Below the pieces are notes generated by a model. It was not told where the DNA came from, ran no database searches, and saw only the letters and a program-made list of their open reading frames with translations. A stretch of 15,641 nucleotides of DNA. Source: DASSKA01 sp035765755. Lineage in GTDB: Bacteria > Actinomycetota > Actinomycetes > Propionibacteriales > Nocardioidaceae. Positions 14,343-15,641 of this stretch are shown here, piece after piece (within the stretch, counting starts at the first letter, position 1; every line of letters starts with the position of its first letter). The stretch spans positions 1 to 15,641 of the forward strand of contig DASTWW010000228.1 in the NCBI GenBank assembly GCA_035765755.1, in the 5' to 3' direction. A program made the position numbers and the translations under genes.

Positions 14343-14357
14343 ATGAGCACTCGATGA
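14343..14357 (+). CDS. infB leader micro-ORF 1 (MSTR, 4 codons)
   Basis: ATG AGC ACT CGA TGA. It is preceded by GGAG (14330–14333) 9 nt upstream, a functional spacing. Its stop overlaps the start of the next micro-ORF as ATGA. Being so short it is judged by arrangement rather than by coding statistics. Confidence 0.4.
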   Translation: MSTR

Positions 14358-14371
14358 GTACTTTGCGATGA
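14354..14371 (+). CDS. infB leader micro-ORF 2 (MSTLR, 5 codons)
   Basis: ATG AGT ACT TTG CGA TGA. The start overlaps the stop of micro-ORF 1 and its own stop overlaps the start of micro-ORF 3, both as ATGA. The peptide nearly repeats MSTR, suggesting duplication or selection of the start context. Confidence 0.4.
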   Translation: MSTLR

Positions 14372-14388
14372 GCATGCACACCAGCTAA
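14368..14388 (+). CDS. infB leader micro-ORF 3 (MSMHTS, 6 codons)
   Basis: ATG AGC ATG CAC ACC AGC TAA. It begins inside the stop of micro-ORF 2 and ends with TAA 1 nt before the first arm of the hairpin at 14390–14415. Confidence 0.35.
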   Translation: MSMHTS

Positions 14389-14389
14389 C

Positions 14390-14415
14390 GGTCCGGACCA
14401 CGATCGGCTCGGACC
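14390..14415 (+). promoter_or_regulatory. Potential hairpin between the micro-ORFs and the infB ribosome binding site
   Basis: GGTCCG (14390–14395) pairs perfectly with CGGACC (14410–14415) across a 14-nt loop. The first arm is also part of the 10-bp palindrome GGTCCGGACC (14390–14399). The stem ends 2 nt before AAGGAG (14418–14423), the infB ribosome binding site, so folding could limit ribosome access, and a ribosome finishing micro-ORF 3 could melt it. The role is inference. Confidence 0.4.
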
Positions 14416-14427
14416 AGAAGGAGAAGC

Positions 14428-15641
14428 GTGGCTAAGGTCCGAGTCCACGAACTCGCCAAGGAGTTCGGAATCCCGAGCAAGCAAGTGCTGGAGAAGCTCG
14501 GGGAGATGGGGGAGTTCGTCAAGTCGCCGTCGTCGACGGTCGAGCCCCCCGTAGTGAAGCGGTTCACCGACACCTTCGGTGAGGAACTGAAGGCTGCCGC
14601 CGAGAAGGCCGCGGCCAAGAAGGCCGCCAAGAAGGCGCCGGCGAAGAAGGCTGCCGCCAAGCAGGCGGAGGAGGCTCCCGCCGAGGCGACCGGGAACGGT
14701 GCGGCTCCGGCCGCCACCCCGGAGACCGCGGAGGCCCCGGCGCAGCCCGAGGCGCCCGCGGCGAAGGCCGCGCCGAAGCCCGGCCCCCGTCCGGCAGCGC
14801 CCGAGCAGGAGCCGGCCGCGCCGGCCGCCGAGTCGGAGGCTCCCGCGGAGTCGCCCGACGCCCCGGAGGCCCCGGAGGCCCCGGCCGCGTCCGCCGGCAC
14901 CCCGACCGAGCGCAAGCCCACCCCGGCCCCGCCCCGTCCGGCGCCGCGCCCGGGCACCCCGCGTCCGGGCAACAACCCGTTCTCGTCCACGCAGGGCATG
15001 GGCCGGCGTCCGGCCCCGCCGCGCGGAGACCAGGACCGTCCGCCGCGCCCGCCGTCGAGCCGCGACGGTGGCCCGGGCCGCACCGGCGGCCTTCCGGGCC
15101 GGTCCGGCATGCCCCGGCCGAACCCCGCGATGATGCCCAAGTCCCCGGCCGCCTTCGGCTCCGGTCCCGGTGGCCGTGGCGGTGCGCCCGGCCGCGGCGG
15201 TGCGCCGGGTCGTGGCGCTGCGCCCGGTCGCAGCGGTGCGCCGGGTCGCAGCGGTGGCGGCGGGTTCCCGCCGAGCAGCGGACGGCCCGGTGGCCGTCCC
15301 GGTGGCGGCCGCCCCGGCGGTCGTGGCTCCACCCAGGGTGCGTTCGGCCGTCCCGGCGGTCCCTCGCGTCGCGGCCGCAAGTCGAAGCGGCAGAGGCGCC
15401 AGGAGTTCGACAACATGGAGGCCCCGACCATCGGCGGCGTCCGCGTCCGCAAGGGCAACGGCGAGACGATCCGGCTGGCCCGGGGCGCGTCCCTGACCGA
15501 CTTCGCCGAGAAGATCAACGTCGAGCCGGCCTCGCTGGTGCAGATGCTGTTCCACCTCGGTGAGATGGTCACCGCCACCGAGTCGGTGAACGACGCCACG
15601 TTGGAGCTGCTCGGCGAGGAGCTCAACTACGACGTACAGGT
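14428..15641 (+). CDS. infB: Translation initiation factor IF-2, N-terminal 404 residues (runs off the window)
   Basis: IF2 is the GTPase that brings initiator fMet-tRNA to the 30S subunit and promotes subunit joining. Only the species-variable N-terminal part is here. It holds a first IF2_N domain (about 1–52: KVRVHELAKEFGIPSKQVLE), a lysine/alanine-rich helix (about 53–75), a long Ala/Pro/Glu linker (about 76–185) and a Gly/Arg/Pro segment (about 195–315) with a hexapeptide repeat. A basic KSKRQRRQEF stretch and a second IF2_N domain from about 330 follow (TIGGVRVRKGNGETIRLARG, then LTDFAEKINVEPASLVQML). The G domain lies beyond the edge. The start is GTG 14428 with AAGGAG 4 nt upstream. 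Long low-complexity linkers are normal for actinobacterial IF2. Confidence 0.96.
   Translation, partial: MAKVRVHELAKEFGIPSKQVLEKLGEMGEFVKSPSSTVEPPVVKRFTDTFGEELKAAAEKAAAKKAAKKAPAKKAAAKQAEEAPAEATGNGAAPAATPETAEAPAQPEAPAAKAAPKPGPRPAAPEQEPAAPAAESEAPAESPDAPEAPEAPAASAGTPTERKPTPAPPRPAPRPGTPRPGNNPFSSTQGMGRRPAPPRGDQDRPPRPPSSRDGGPGRTGGLPGRSGMPRPNPAMMPKSPAAFGSGPGGRGGAPGRGGAPGRGAAPGRSGAPGRSGGGGFPPSSGRPGGRPGGGRPGGRGSTQGAFGRPGGPSRRGRKSKRQRRQEFDNMEAPTIGGVRVRKGNGETIRLARGASLTDFAEKINVEPASLVQMLFHLGEMVTATESVNDATLELLGEELNYDVQ
15178..15249 (+). repeat. Four 18-bp tandem repeats in infB encoding GGAPGR-type units
   Basis: Units at 15178–15195, 15196–15213, 15214–15231 and 15232–15249 encode GGAPGR, GGAPGR, GAAPGR and SGAPGR. 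Units differ mainly at third codon positions, so the peptide is more conserved than the DNA. It is part of the flexible Gly/Arg linker of IF2 and likely variable in copy number between strains. Confidence 0.7.

Noticed and set aside
14004..14357. A 117-codon frame overlapping ylxR in another frame and ending with MSTR
   Set aside because: The bulk is a shadow of ylxR, which has the recognisable C-x-x-C core. Only its last codons coincide with micro-ORF 1.

Overview
The window is high-GC DNA with an actinobacterial gene order, and it is mostly conserved chromosomal core. The block dxr–rseP(rip1)–ispG–GNAT, followed by proS and then rimP–nusA–ylxR–infB, is the order I remember from Mycobacterium tuberculosis and relatives. 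Frequent GTG/TTG starts, several leaderless-looking genes (TANNNT about 6 nt before the start codon) and an actinobacterial-type IF2 N-terminus agree with this. A Nocardioides-like member of the Propionibacteriales is my best guess, but that is inference. I saw no tRNA, rRNA, CRISPR, insertion sequence or phage gene.

Layout. (1) 1–3306: the 5' end of a PAP2-like membrane protein and a GABA-type aminotransferase (gabT) on the minus strand. Divergent from gabT is an aldehyde dehydrogenase on the plus strand whose frame breaks at a six-C run. A 25-bp imperfect palindrome lies in the shared intergenic region. (2) 3328–7916: dxr and ispG (steps 2 and 6 of the MEP isoprenoid pathway) flank a site-2 protease of the Rip1/RseP type; a DUF4081-type GNAT acetyltransferase follows. 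(3) 8043–11097: a small BcrC-like undecaprenyl-diphosphate phosphatase, prolyl-tRNA synthetase, and a HAD-family protein overlapping proS by 8 nt. (4) 11104–12269: two minus-strand genes joined by an ATGA overlap, a DUF4439 ferritin-like protein and a Tat/lipobox lipoprotein with a Ser/Pro/Ala/Gly linker. (5) 12379–15641: rimP, nusA, ylxR and the first 404 codons of infB, the translation/transcription-factor operon.

There is no obvious exotic multi-gene system. The most unusual structure is the infB leader at 14343–14415. It holds three micro-ORFs of 4, 5 and 6 codons chained by ATGA stop/start overlaps, the first preceded by a GGAG ribosome binding site. A potential hairpin follows immediately and ends 2 nt before the infB ribosome binding site. 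This looks like a reinitiation-dependent control element for initiation factor IF2. Other points worth a look are the aldehyde dehydrogenase frameshift, the palindrome between gabT and the aldehyde dehydrogenase, the recurrent leaderless promoter pattern (which moves the gabT start), and the ferritin-like/lipoprotein pair.
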